A stretch of DNA of 64,000 nucleotides from Alkaliflexus imshenetskii DSM 15055 (GTDB taxonomy: Bacteria; Bacteroidota; Bacteroidia; Bacteroidales; Marinilabiliaceae), in contig NZ_KI912105.1 in assembly GCF_000517065.1 (NCBI RefSeq), forward strand, positions 3,127,684-3,191,683, written 5' to 3'. The notes below the pieces were generated by a model. It ran no database searches. It was not told the DNA's origin and saw only the letters and a list, made by a program, of their open reading frames with translations. Of the stretch, positions 16,406-24,255 are shown piece after piece; within the stretch, counting starts at the first letter, position 1, and every line of letters begins with the position of its first letter. The translations under genes were made by a program, and so were the position numbers.

Positions 16406-17599
16406 ATGCGCTTACCCGAAAGCAACATATTTATTGATATTTTTTGCCATCAGGCAAATCATCACGGAGAGTCTATCTGTGGGGATGTGTTTTTAACGCG
16501 CAGGGTTAAAGAGGAAGGTCGCACAATCGTGGTCTTGTCTGATGGTATGGGTTCAGGCATTAAAGCCAATGTGCTGGCATCATTAACTTCGTCAATGGCA
16601 GTGAACTTTACGCTCGAACACCGTGAAGTACGTAAAACTGCTGAGATAATCATGAATACACTGCCGGTTTGTTCGGTTCGTAAAATCAGTTATTCCACTT
16701 TTACCATTATTGATATTGAGGACGATGGTTACACTACCATTGTGGAGTACGATAATCCATCTTGTCTGATATTGAGGGGGGAAGAGATTTTTGATCCGGG
16801 ATGGGACATCATATTTCTGGAGTCGGAAAAGTATCAGTCAAAAGAGATAAAAACATGCAGTTTTAGAGCCGAGAAGGAGGATAGAATACTGTTTTGGTCT
16901 GATGGTATCATCCAATCCGGTATGGGATCCCGTTCGTTTCCGTTTGGCTGGGGTCGCGATGCTTTGGTTACCCAGGTAATTAAAATCCTGAAGAATAATC
17001 CTTTCACCTCGTCGGCAAAACTTGCCCGTAAAATTGTGAGCACCGCATTACAGCACGACGGTGGAAAGCCCAAGGACGATACATCCTGCGGCGTTATTTA
17101 TTTCAGGGAACCGCGAAAACTTTTGTTGGTGTCAGGCCCGCCTTTTGACGACCGCAAAGACCTTGATTTTGCCATGAAGGTTCAAAAGTTTTCAGGCAAA
17201 AAAATCATTGCAGGTGGCACTACCGCAGAAATTGTGGCTCGGGAGTTGGCTCTAAGGTTCGATGCAGGCATGGATCAGACGGATCCTGAGTTACCGCCCA
17301 TTTCCTTTGTGGAGGGTATTAACCTTGTTACGGAGGGAATACTCACTTTGGGAAAGTCTGCCCGAATACTGGAAAACCTCAAGAAGGATTCACAATTGGG
17401 GCAGGGGCCTGCCGATTTAATTGTAAAGCATTTTCTCGAAAGCGACCGTATTCACATTATCAATGGCACACGCATCAATGTAGCCCACCAGGATCCAAAC
17501 CTGCCGGTAGAACTCGAGATTCGGCGCTCCGTGGTGAAGCGCATTGTGCGGGTATTGGAAGAGAAGTTTCTGAAAGAGGTAACCGTTGAGTATTTGTAG
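16406..17599 (+). CDS. SpoIIE/PP2C-type serine phosphatase linked to the sensory hydrogenase
   Basis: A 397-residue protein. Residues about 5-235 are a SpoIIE-like PP2C phosphatase: GESICGDVFLTRR and VVLSDGMGSGIKANVLASL carry the metal-binding Gly-Asp and Asp-Gly pairs, and KPKDDTSCGVIYF the C-terminal Asp. Residues about 240-397 form an additional domain of unknown family (LLLVSGPPFDDRKDLDFAMK, GGTTAEIVAREL), found with this phosphatase type. It probably dephosphorylates a protein, in a partner-switch with the GHKL ATPases at 18380 or 21306. It follows the sensory hydrogenase by about 100 bp. Confidence 0.83.
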   Translation: MRLPESNIFIDIFCHQANHHGESICGDVFLTRRVKEEGRTIVVLSDGMGSGIKANVLASLTSSMAVNFTLEHREVRKTAEIIMNTLPVCSVRKISYSTFTIIDIEDDGYTTIVEYDNPSCLILRGEEIFDPGWDIIFLESEKYQSKEIKTCSFRAEKEDRILFWSDGIIQSGMGSRSFPFGWGRDALVTQVIKILKNNPFTSSAKLARKIVSTALQHDGGKPKDDTSCGVIYFREPRKLLLVSGPPFDDRKDLDFAMKVQKFSGKKIIAGGTTAEIVARELALRFDAGMDQTDPELPPISFVEGINLVTEGILTLGKSARILENLKKDSQLGQGPADLIVKHFLESDRIHIINGTRINVAHQDPNLPVELEIRRSVVKRIVRVLEEKFLKEVTVEYL

Positions 17600-18035
17600 T
17601 TTAACGAGTCTCTTAGTAGCTGATTAAACTTAATTTATACAATATGTTATAGATGCGAAGATTGTTAGATTCTAGACAGATAGAGTAGCTGAGAAAGATG
17701 ATTAGATTAATCTTTAATTCTGTTGAATCATATCTATCAGTCTAAATATCTTATCCCGCATTGCGGGACTTCGCTTTGCTCCGCATCTAATAGTCTAATA
17801 ATCTAATAATCTTCTAAGCGGATTATATCGGTATAACAGTTGCTTAATTTAGATTAGATACATATTGTTGAAACCTGAATTGATATTGGGTTTTAAAGTT
17901 TTTTAAGATTAAGCAATCACTTATCTTCACATAATAAAGTGTGATTTATATATGTAAGTGACTAAACCAAAGGAGGCTTCGGTGAGGTTTGTCTACATCA
18001 TTTATTAAAATGCAACATCCAAAAAAATATTGCCT
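17600..18035. other. 436-bp intergenic region with a repeat element
   Basis: No gene is supported. 17657-17814 carries the terminal-inverted-repeat element described separately; about 220 bp of AT-rich sequence follow before the DRTGG gene, including AAGGAGG at 17968-17974, too far from the start to be its ribosome-binding site. It may also contain the promoter of the second regulatory sub-operon (18036-21848), though no TAnnTTTG match was found. Confidence 0.5.
17657..17814. repeat. About 158-bp intergenic element with imperfect terminal inverted repeats
   Basis: GAAGATTGTTAGATTCTAGA (from 17657) is inverted near the right end (17788-17814), reading GAAGATTATTAGATTATTAG on the other strand. 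Between them lies the perfect palindrome TCCCGCATTGCGGGA (17754-17768). TAGAT-rich arms also occur near 5440 and 26190. It encodes nothing and resembles a MITE-like or REP-like element. Confidence 0.5.
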
Positions 18036-18380
18036 GTGAAAGTTCGAGATATTGTTCAACTGCTGAAAGGGCGAATAGTGGCAGGTTCTGATATGCAGGA
18101 CAGAGAGGTGCAGTATGGTTTTGCCAGCGATTTAATGAGTGATGTGCTTACCCTTGATACAGATCACTTGTTGCTTATAACCGGTTTGGCCAACCTACAG
18201 GTGATTAGAACTGCTGAAATGGCAGACATCATGTGTGTGGCTTTTGTGAGGGATAAGAAGGTATCTCCCGAGATGATAGAGCTTGCCACAGAAAATCACA
18301 TCGTACTGCTCGAGACGCCTTATTCAATGTTCAGAGCCGTTTCAGTGTTGCACGACAATGGTTTAGAACCGGTTTATTGA
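18036..18380 (+). CDS. DRTGG-domain protein (first copy)
   Basis: A 114-residue DRTGG-fold protein (YGFASDLMSDVLTLDTDHLL, AFVRDKKVSPEMIELA). GTG at 18036 gives MKVRDIVQLLKG, matching MKVREIAEKL of the paralogue at 20215; the TTG at 18030 gives a start without support. Its stop overlaps the start of the ATPase gene (TGATG), indicating translational coupling. DRTGG domains often bind nucleotides or serve as regulatory partners; its ligand is unknown. Confidence 0.75.
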   Translation: MKVRDIVQLLKGRIVAGSDMQDREVQYGFASDLMSDVLTLDTDHLLLITGLANLQVIRTAEMADIMCVAFVRDKKVSPEMIELATENHIVLLETPYSMFRAVSVLHDNGLEPVY

Positions 18381-18802
18381 TGGGAGCCATGGAGTTCAGA
18401 TACGAGGTTGAAGGCGGAAATTTCTCGAAGGCAGGTCACGCAAGCAGCGCTGTAAAGAAAATCCTGAAACAGCTCAACGTGGATGCCCGCATCATCAAAC
18501 GTGTGGTAGTGGCGCTTTACGAAGGCGAAGTGAACGTGGTGGCACATGCACACAAAGGGCATATTCTGGTGAATATCAACGAAGACGAGATTGGAATCAG
18601 CATCATAGATCAGGGACCCGGAATTCCGGATATCGATTTGGCTATGCAGGAAGGGTTTTCCACGGCTTCAGCAGCAGTGCGCGAAATGGGTTTTGGCGCA
18701 GGTATGGGATTGCCAAACATGAAAAAGAACACTGACAACTTTGAGATAGAAAGTCAGGTTGGTGTTGGCACCACCGTGCGAATGACTACCCGTCTTTCAT
18801 AA
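18380..18802 (+). CDS. GHKL ATPase / anti-sigma-factor-like serine kinase (RsbW-like)
   Basis: A 140-residue HATPase-fold protein. N-box EGEVNVVAHAH, G1 DQGPGIPD and G2 GFGAGMGLPNMKK are complete, as in RsbW/SpoIIAB-like protein kinases. Start ATG at 18380 overlaps the DRTGG stop; ATG 18389 is possible. No sigma factor or STAS antagonist gene is nearby, so its target is unknown. Pairing with the SpoIIE phosphatase at 16406 suggests a phosphorylation switch reading the hydrogenase sensors. Confidence 0.8.
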   Translation: MGAMEFRYEVEGGNFSKAGHASSAVKKILKQLNVDARIIKRVVVALYEGEVNVVAHAHKGHILVNINEDEIGISIIDQGPGIPDIDLAMQEGFSTASAAVREMGFGAGMGLPNMKKNTDNFEIESQVGVGTTVRMTTRLS

Positions 18803-18848
18803 ATTTTTCGGTTAAGGCAGATGTGTTAATGATAATTGAAAGGAGCAA

Positions 18849-20228
18849 ATGGCATACGAGCAATTTTATCATGCAATAAAAGTGGATGAATCGCTTTGCT
18901 ACGGTTGCACACATTGTATGTATGTGTGTCCCACCGGTGCCATTCGCATACGTAACGGCAAGGCTTCCATTCGAAAAGAGTGGTGCGTGGATTGCGGAGA
19001 GTGCAAAAAGAGTTGTCCCGTCGACGCCTTTTACATCGAACAGGACGACTTTGATAAGATTTATGATTTTAAATATCGGGTGGCGCTTGTCCCTGCGGTG
19101 ATGATTGGTCAGTTCCCTTCTAATATATCTGAGTCAGAGATTTTCTCTGTGATGAGGGAGCTCGGTTTTACACATGTTTTTCAAACTGAGCACACAGTAG
19201 ATGTAATTAACGATGCCATGTTGCTTCAGGCTCGTATGGCTGAGGATAAACCCTTGATATCGTCGTTTTGTCCTGCGGTGGTGCGCCTTATACAGGTGAA
19301 GTTTCCATCGCTCACGGATCAAATTATTCGGGTAATGTCGCCTGTTGATGCGTCTGCCATATTTTTCAGGAAAAAGCTACAGGATGCCGGAATTCCGGAC
19401 GAGGAGATTGGCATATTTTACGTAACGCCTTGTGCGGCAAAAATTGCAGGCATTAAAAGTCAGGTGAGCGACCGGAAATCCCCTTTGAATGGGGTTATAA
19501 ACATGGATTTTCTATACAATAAGGTCTATCATGGCATAAAAAATCGTGCCGGACGCAGTTCGCGCTCTCCGGGTGAGAATCTCCCTAATCTGGGACCCAA
19601 ACACATCAGCTGGAGTCTTACAAACGGTGAGGCTCCCTATATGAAGGGGCGATGTCTGGCAATTGATGAGATACATAATGTGATTGATTTTCTGGAACGT
19701 GTAGAGAGCGAAGAGATTACGGATGTGGATTTTCTGGAGCTGCGGGCGTGTGACGAAAGTTGTGCCGGCGGTGTACTTGTGGTGGGTAATCGCTTTCTTA
19801 CTGTGGAACGGCTTCGCAAGCGTGCCGCACTTTTTAAGGATATACACGGCATTCCCGAGGATTTGGAGCCATATCATGATTATTTGATGAACCGGCTCAC
19901 GATTCCTACACCTGAGCCACGTTCCATGCTGGTGCTTGATGAGGATAGGGCAGTGGCAATTCGTAAAATGCAGCAGGTTAGAAAGTTGATGTGTTATCTG
20001 CCCGGCATTGATTGTGCAGCCTGTGGCGCACCTAATTGTGAGAGCCTGGCTCGTGATATTGTGCAGAAGGAGGCGCAGTTGTCCAGCTGCATATTCATTC
20101 AAAGAACCATGGAAAAGCATAAAAAACTTCATGGCGACCATGCCATCCGTATCATCGAAAAAACGTGGGGCAAGGATCGTCTGGATAAAGATTGTACTAA
20201 ACTTGGAGCAAAAGATGAAGGTACGTGA
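18849..20228 (+). CDS. Second hydrogenase-like sensor ([FeFe]-hydrogenase C-terminal domain, no PAS)
   Basis: A 459-residue protein with two regular [4Fe-4S] motifs (C17-C20-C23-C27, C46-C49-C52-C56), an H-domain with L1 SSFCPAVV (F where the proton-transfer Cys stands), L2 VTPCAAK and L3 ELRACDESCAGG (C-x3-C kept), then a C-terminal FeS domain (CAACGAPNC...SSC). No PAS or kinase is fused, so signal output must be through partners: it overlaps the following DRTGG gene by 14 bp and follows the GHKL ATPase by 46 bp. AAAGGAGC precedes the ATG. Redox-coupled sensing is inferred; catalytic activity is doubtful because of the L1 change. Membership in group C or D cannot be settled here. Confidence 0.83.
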   Translation: MAYEQFYHAIKVDESLCYGCTHCMYVCPTGAIRIRNGKASIRKEWCVDCGECKKSCPVDAFYIEQDDFDKIYDFKYRVALVPAVMIGQFPSNISESEIFSVMRELGFTHVFQTEHTVDVINDAMLLQARMAEDKPLISSFCPAVVRLIQVKFPSLTDQIIRVMSPVDASAIFFRKKLQDAGIPDEEIGIFYVTPCAAKIAGIKSQVSDRKSPLNGVINMDFLYNKVYHGIKNRAGRSSRSPGENLPNLGPKHISWSLTNGEAPYMKGRCLAIDEIHNVIDFLERVESEEITDVDFLELRACDESCAGGVLVVGNRFLTVERLRKRAALFKDIHGIPEDLEPYHDYLMNRLTIPTPEPRSMLVLDEDRAVAIRKMQQVRKLMCYLPGIDCAACGAPNCESLARDIVQKEAQLSSCIFIQRTMEKHKKLHGDHAIRIIEKTWGKDRLDKDCTKLGAKDEGT

Positions 20229-20550
20229 AATAGCTGAAAAACTTGAATTGACGGTGTATTCCGGTCATTCCGGTCTCGACAACGAAGTTATCGGAGGTTA
20301 TGTGTCTGATTTGCTGAGCGATGTGATGGGTAATGCCGACGAAGGTCAGGCATGGATAACGCTGCAGAATCACAAAAACATAATGGCGGTGGCTTCGCTC
20401 AAGGATTTGGCTGCTGTGATTCTGGTGAAAGGATTGAAGCCCGACGAGGCCACCATGATGCATAGCAACGAAGAAAATCTTCCGATTTTGGGAACCGATG
20501 CTGAAACATTTGAAACTGCCGGCGCCCTGTTTAAACTTTTACACCCTTGA
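20215..20550 (+). CDS. DRTGG-domain protein (second copy)
   Basis: A 111-residue DRTGG protein, paralogous to 18036 (GGYVSDLLSDVMGNADEGQA corresponds to YGFASDLMSDVL). The frame is open further upstream inside the previous gene, but ATG 20215 gives MKVREIAEKL, the conserved start. It overlaps the hydrogenase-like sensor by 14 bp, and the PHP gene starts 4 bp after its stop, so the order sensor-DRTGG-PHP-ATPase looks strictly coupled. Confidence 0.75.
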   Translation: MKVREIAEKLELTVYSGHSGLDNEVIGGYVSDLLSDVMGNADEGQAWITLQNHKNIMAVASLKDLAAVILVKGLKPDEATMMHSNEENLPILGTDAETFETAGALFKLLHP

Positions 20551-20554
20551 TGGT

Positions 20555-21289
20555 ATGCGCACCTATCGCGCCGATTTGCACATTCACACGGTGCTATCGC
20601 CGTGTGGCAGTCTGGAGATGTCGCCGCGACGCATTGTGGACGCTGCCATCGAAAAGTGTCTTGATGTAATTGCCATCACCGATCACAATTCGACACACCA
20701 ATGCAGTGAGGTGGTTCGTGTGGGAACTGAAAAGGGATTATGGGTAATTGGCGGAGCCGAAGTAAATACCCGTGAAGAGGTTCACGGCATAGCGCTCTTT
20801 GAGAATTTGGAGTTGTTGCAGCAGTTTCAGTTGTATTTGGATAAATGGCTGCCGAATATCCCCAACAAACCGGAGCGATTTGGCTACCAGGTGTGGGTTA
20901 ATGCTGCGGAGGAGATTTTGGGCGAGGAGCATCGGCTGTTGTGGAGTGCACTAAACCAATCGTTGGATGAGGTAATTGCTATGGTAGCATCACTCGGCGG
21001 TGTTTTTTTTCCGGCTCACATCGATAGGCCGGTAAATGGTATTCTGCGCCAGTTGGGATTTATACCCACTGATTTGCCCATACAGACAGTTGAAGTTTTG
21101 CGAAACGATGCAACTATGGATGAATTAAGACTCAGGTACCGTATCATCAGTAATTCGGATGCGCACACTCCCGAGCAGATTGCAGCTCGAACTACCTGCC
21201 TCAAAATGGAGGCGTTAAATTTTAATGAGTTGAGGATGGCTTTGGGTGGTGTCAATGGCCGGTTGGCGTTTGTTGAAGGGCGTTGTTGA
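20555..21289 (+). CDS. PHP-domain metal-dependent phosphoesterase
   Basis: A 244-residue PHP protein. All metal-ligand motifs are visible: ADLHIHTVLSPCG (His-x-His), AITDHNSTHQ, GGAEVNTREE (Glu), FPAHIDRP (His) and SNSDAHTPEQ (Asp, His). ATG 20555 (MRTYRADLH) is used because the longer frame runs into the DRTGG gene. PHP enzymes hydrolyse phosphoesters, for example of nucleotides or histidinol phosphate; here the substrate is unknown. Its presence between DRTGG and GHKL genes suggests a nucleotide or phosphoprotein role in signalling. Confidence 0.82.
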   Translation: MRTYRADLHIHTVLSPCGSLEMSPRRIVDAAIEKCLDVIAITDHNSTHQCSEVVRVGTEKGLWVIGGAEVNTREEVHGIALFENLELLQQFQLYLDKWLPNIPNKPERFGYQVWVNAAEEILGEEHRLLWSALNQSLDEVIAMVASLGGVFFPAHIDRPVNGILRQLGFIPTDLPIQTVEVLRNDATMDELRLRYRIISNSDAHTPEQIAARTTCLKMEALNFNELRMALGGVNGRLAFVEGRC

Positions 21290-21305
21290 TTGTAATTATG
21301 CTAAG

Positions 21306-21848
21306 ATGAAGGATTTGGCAATGCACATAATTGATATTACCAGAAACTCGGTGAGAGCCGGCGCATCGCTAATTGGTATTCGTCTGGACGTGTACAAAAC
21401 AGAAAAACTGTTGAAGATGACCATTAAAGATAATGGTTGTGGCATGGATTCGGAGATGATTTTGCGCGTAACAGACCCTTTTGTAACATCTCGTACTACC
21501 CGAAAAGTTGGGTTAGGATTACCTTTTTTAAAAATGAATGCGGAGCAAACCGGAGGTGCATTGTCAATTCAGTCGCAGCCCGGCGAAGGAACAGTGGTTA
21601 CAGCAACATTCGATTATTCACACATCGATTGTGTTCCCTTGGGTGATATTCAAGGCACCGTGGCACTTATCATGAGTGGTAATCCAAATCAGGATTTTGA
21701 ATTTGAGATATGTAAGGATGAATCAGTCTTTGCTCTGAAATCGACAGAGATAAAGGATGCGCTCGATGGCATCAGTATTGCAAATCCATCGGTGGCAAAA
21801 ATGATTGCGGAGATGGTGGATACCAACCTGTTGTCTGATTTGCAATGA
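21306..21848 (+). CDS. GHKL ATPase-domain protein (second copy)
   Basis: A 180-residue histidine-kinase-like ATPase domain: N-box MHIIDITRNSVRAGA, G1 KDNGCGMDSEM, G2 RKVGLGLPFLKMNAEQTGG. There is no HisKA or sensor domain, and about 60 residues of unknown fold follow (138-180). ATG 21306 is 16 bp downstream of the PHP stop; a longer frame to 21246 overlaps the PHP gene and is less likely. It completes the regulatory block before the second hydrogenase. Protein-kinase activity is inferred from fold and context only. Confidence 0.78.
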   Translation: MKDLAMHIIDITRNSVRAGASLIGIRLDVYKTEKLLKMTIKDNGCGMDSEMILRVTDPFVTSRTTRKVGLGLPFLKMNAEQTGGALSIQSQPGEGTVVTATFDYSHIDCVPLGDIQGTVALIMSGNPNQDFEFEICKDESVFALKSTEIKDALDGISIANPSVAKMIAEMVDTNLLSDLQ

Positions 21849-21984
21849 TATCAGGAAACCCACTCATCGGTATGATAAATGTTATTTTTTATGGATATAA
21901 AATTTGTTAAATTCAGAATGAATTGATTGTTTTTGAGAGTTTTATTGAAGAACAACCTATACACCTATATTCAAAACTAGAACT

Positions 21985-22377
21985 ATGGCTAAAGTTAAGA
22001 CTTTGGATGACCTTCGTAAGATGAAGGACGAGCTTAAGAGCAGGATTTCGCTACGGGAGAACAGTGACAATCCCGAGAGCCTTGTGCAGGTCAAGGTTTC
22101 AATGGCCACATGTGGTATTGCTTCCGGTGCCAAAGAGATAATGAACTATTTCATCGAGGAGTTTGATTCTCAAAACATCGATGCGGTAGTGACACAAACC
22201 GGCTGCATGGGATATTGCTATGCCGAACCCACCATCGAAGTCACACTTCCTGGCGAAAAGCCTCTGGTGTTTGGTAATGTAACCTTCAGCAAAGCTTCTG
22301 AAATTATCGAAAAATACATCAAGGAGGGGGAGCTGGTGGATGGCATCATTCCCGACAACTATGAGACTATTGAATAG
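21985..22377 (+). CDS. hndB: HndB-like Trx-fold subunit of hydrogenase 2
   Basis: A 130-residue thioredoxin-like ferredoxin-domain protein of the HndB family of NADP-reducing hydrogenases (HndABCD). The ligand pattern is incomplete: C43 (ATCGIASGA) without its usual partner, and C74-x3-C78 (GCMGYC). ATCGIAxGA is characteristic of HndB. It starts the hndB-hndC-hndD series; 46 bp separate it from hndC. It may hold an unusual [2Fe-2S] cluster or be structural. Confidence 0.85.
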   Translation: MAKVKTLDDLRKMKDELKSRISLRENSDNPESLVQVKVSMATCGIASGAKEIMNYFIEEFDSQNIDAVVTQTGCMGYCYAEPTIEVTLPGEKPLVFGNVTFSKASEIIEKYIKEGELVDGIIPDNYETIE

Positions 22378-22423
22378 GCAGTTTTTAGTTCACTCTGATA
22401 ATAAACGATAAGCATAACTAGAT

Positions 22424-24217
22424 ATGGCAAAGTACAAAAGTCACATATTGGTCTGCGGGGGTACTGGTTGCCGAGCATCCCTGGGCGAGGAGATTGTGCA
22501 AAACCTTATAACTGCACTCGAAGAGAATAACCTTGAACAGGAGATTCAGGTGGTGCGCACCGGCTGTTTCGGTTTTTGTGAAAAGGGCCCGGTGGTTAAA
22601 ATGGTTCCCGACAACACGTTTTATGTACAGGTAACTCCTGAGGACGCCAATGAACTGGTGTTGGAGCACGTGGTAAAAGGGCGTAAAGTGGAGCGTTTGC
22701 TTTATCTTGACCCCGAAACCAAGGAGCGGGTGTCGGACTCCAAACACATGGGATTCTATAAAAAACAGATTCGCATTGCCTTACGCAATTGTGGATTCAT
22801 TAATCCTGAAAATATTGATGAATATATTGCACGCGATGGCTATTCTGCGCTTGGAAAAGTGCTGGTTGAAATGACTCCCGAAGATGCCATCAAATGTATT
22901 AAGGATTCCGGTTTGAGAGGAAGGGGTGGAGGCGGTTTTCCTACCGGCCTCAAGTGGGAGTTCACACGTAAGGCGCAATCCAGCCAGAAATATGTGGTTT
23001 GCAACGCCGATGAGGGCGACCCGGGTGCATTTATGGATCGCTCCATTCTGGAAGGTGACCCGCATACAGTGCTCGAAGCAATGGCTATTTGCGGCTACTG
23101 TATTGGTGCCGATGCCGGACTGATTTACATCCGGGCCGAATACCCATTGGCCATTCAGCGGCTCAAAATTGCCATCGACCAGGCGCGGCAATATGGCGTG
23201 CTGGGACAGGATATTTTTGGCACCGGCTTTAATTTTGATGTGGAGATTCGATATGGTGCCGGGGCGTTTGTTTGTGGTGAGGAGACGGCCTTGATACATT
23301 CGATGGAGGGACTTCGCGGTGAGCCTACCGTGAAACCACCATTCCCTGCCGAGCGAGGATATAAGGATAAGCCCACCAATGTGAACAATGTGGAAACTTT
23401 TGCCAACATTCCACCAATTATCCTCAAGGGCGGAGAGTGGTTTGCCGCAATCGGAACACCTAAAAGTACCGGAACCAAGGTGTTTGCCCTTGCGGGTAAG
23501 GTGAACAATGTGGGGTTGATTGAAGTGCCCATGGGTATCACCCTCAGAGAGGTGATTTTTGACATTGGCGGTGGCATTAAGGGTGGTAAAAAGTTTAAAG
23601 CTGTGCAGACTGGTGGGCCTTCCGGTGGTTGTTTAACGGATAAGCATCTCGACATCCCAATTGATTATGAAAATTTGCTGGCTTGTGGCTCCATGATGGG
23701 TTCGGGGGGAATGATTGTGATGGACGAGGACGATTGTATGGTGTCGGTGGCAAAGTTTTATTTGGACTTTACAGTGGAGGAGAGTTGCGGAAAATGTGCG
23801 CCCTGCCGCATTGGCAACAAGCGATTACATGAAATGCTCGATAAGATTACCCTTGGCAAAGCCGATGAGGATGAGCTTACTAAACTGCGCAATTTGGCAA
23901 ATGTGATAAAGGATACATCATTGTGTGGGCTGGGTCAAACCTCGCCAAACCCGGTGCTTTCCACCATGGATAATTTCTCTGATGAGTACCTTGCTCACGT
24001 AAGAGACGGAAAATGCCCCGCCGGTCAGTGTAAGGCGCTTATGCACTATGTGATAGATTCTCATTTGTGTGTAGGCTGTACCTTGTGCGGCCGGGTGTGC
24101 CCTGTGGATGCCATCTCCGGTGAAAAAAAGACACCTCACGCCATCGACAGCACCATTTGTATCAAATGTGGCGCCTGTCTCGAGAAATGTAAATTTGGCG
24201 CCATCAGCGTGCAGTAA
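22424..24217 (+). CDS. hndC: NuoF/HndC-type NADH-binding subunit of hydrogenase 2, full length
   Basis: A 597-residue flavoprotein. Residues about 1-100 are a Trx-like [2Fe-2S] domain (CGGTGC, CFGFC); the NADH/FMN core follows with GLRGRGGGGFPTGLKW, CNADEGDPGAF and CGEETALIHSMEGLRGEPT; the [4Fe-4S] site is SCGKCAPCRIG...CGLGQT; the C-terminal 2x[4Fe-4S] domain is CVGCTLCGRVCP and CIKCGACLEKC. In electron-bifurcating hydrogenases this subunit is where NADH and ferredoxin electrons meet. hndD starts 38 bp later. It is the long counterpart of hydB at 10559. Confidence 0.94.
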   Translation: MAKYKSHILVCGGTGCRASLGEEIVQNLITALEENNLEQEIQVVRTGCFGFCEKGPVVKMVPDNTFYVQVTPEDANELVLEHVVKGRKVERLLYLDPETKERVSDSKHMGFYKKQIRIALRNCGFINPENIDEYIARDGYSALGKVLVEMTPEDAIKCIKDSGLRGRGGGGFPTGLKWEFTRKAQSSQKYVVCNADEGDPGAFMDRSILEGDPHTVLEAMAICGYCIGADAGLIYIRAEYPLAIQRLKIAIDQARQYGVLGQDIFGTGFNFDVEIRYGAGAFVCGEETALIHSMEGLRGEPTVKPPFPAERGYKDKPTNVNNVETFANIPPIILKGGEWFAAIGTPKSTGTKVFALAGKVNNVGLIEVPMGITLREVIFDIGGGIKGGKKFKAVQTGGPSGGCLTDKHLDIPIDYENLLACGSMMGSGGMIVMDEDDCMVSVAKFYLDFTVEESCGKCAPCRIGNKRLHEMLDKITLGKADEDELTKLRNLANVIKDTSLCGLGQTSPNPVLSTMDNFSDEYLAHVRDGKCPAGQCKALMHYVIDSHLCVGCTLCGRVCPVDAISGEKKTPHAIDSTICIKCGACLEKCKFGAISVQ

Positions 24218-24255
24218 GAGTGAAACCAACCGTATCTGAACAAAATAGATAAAGT

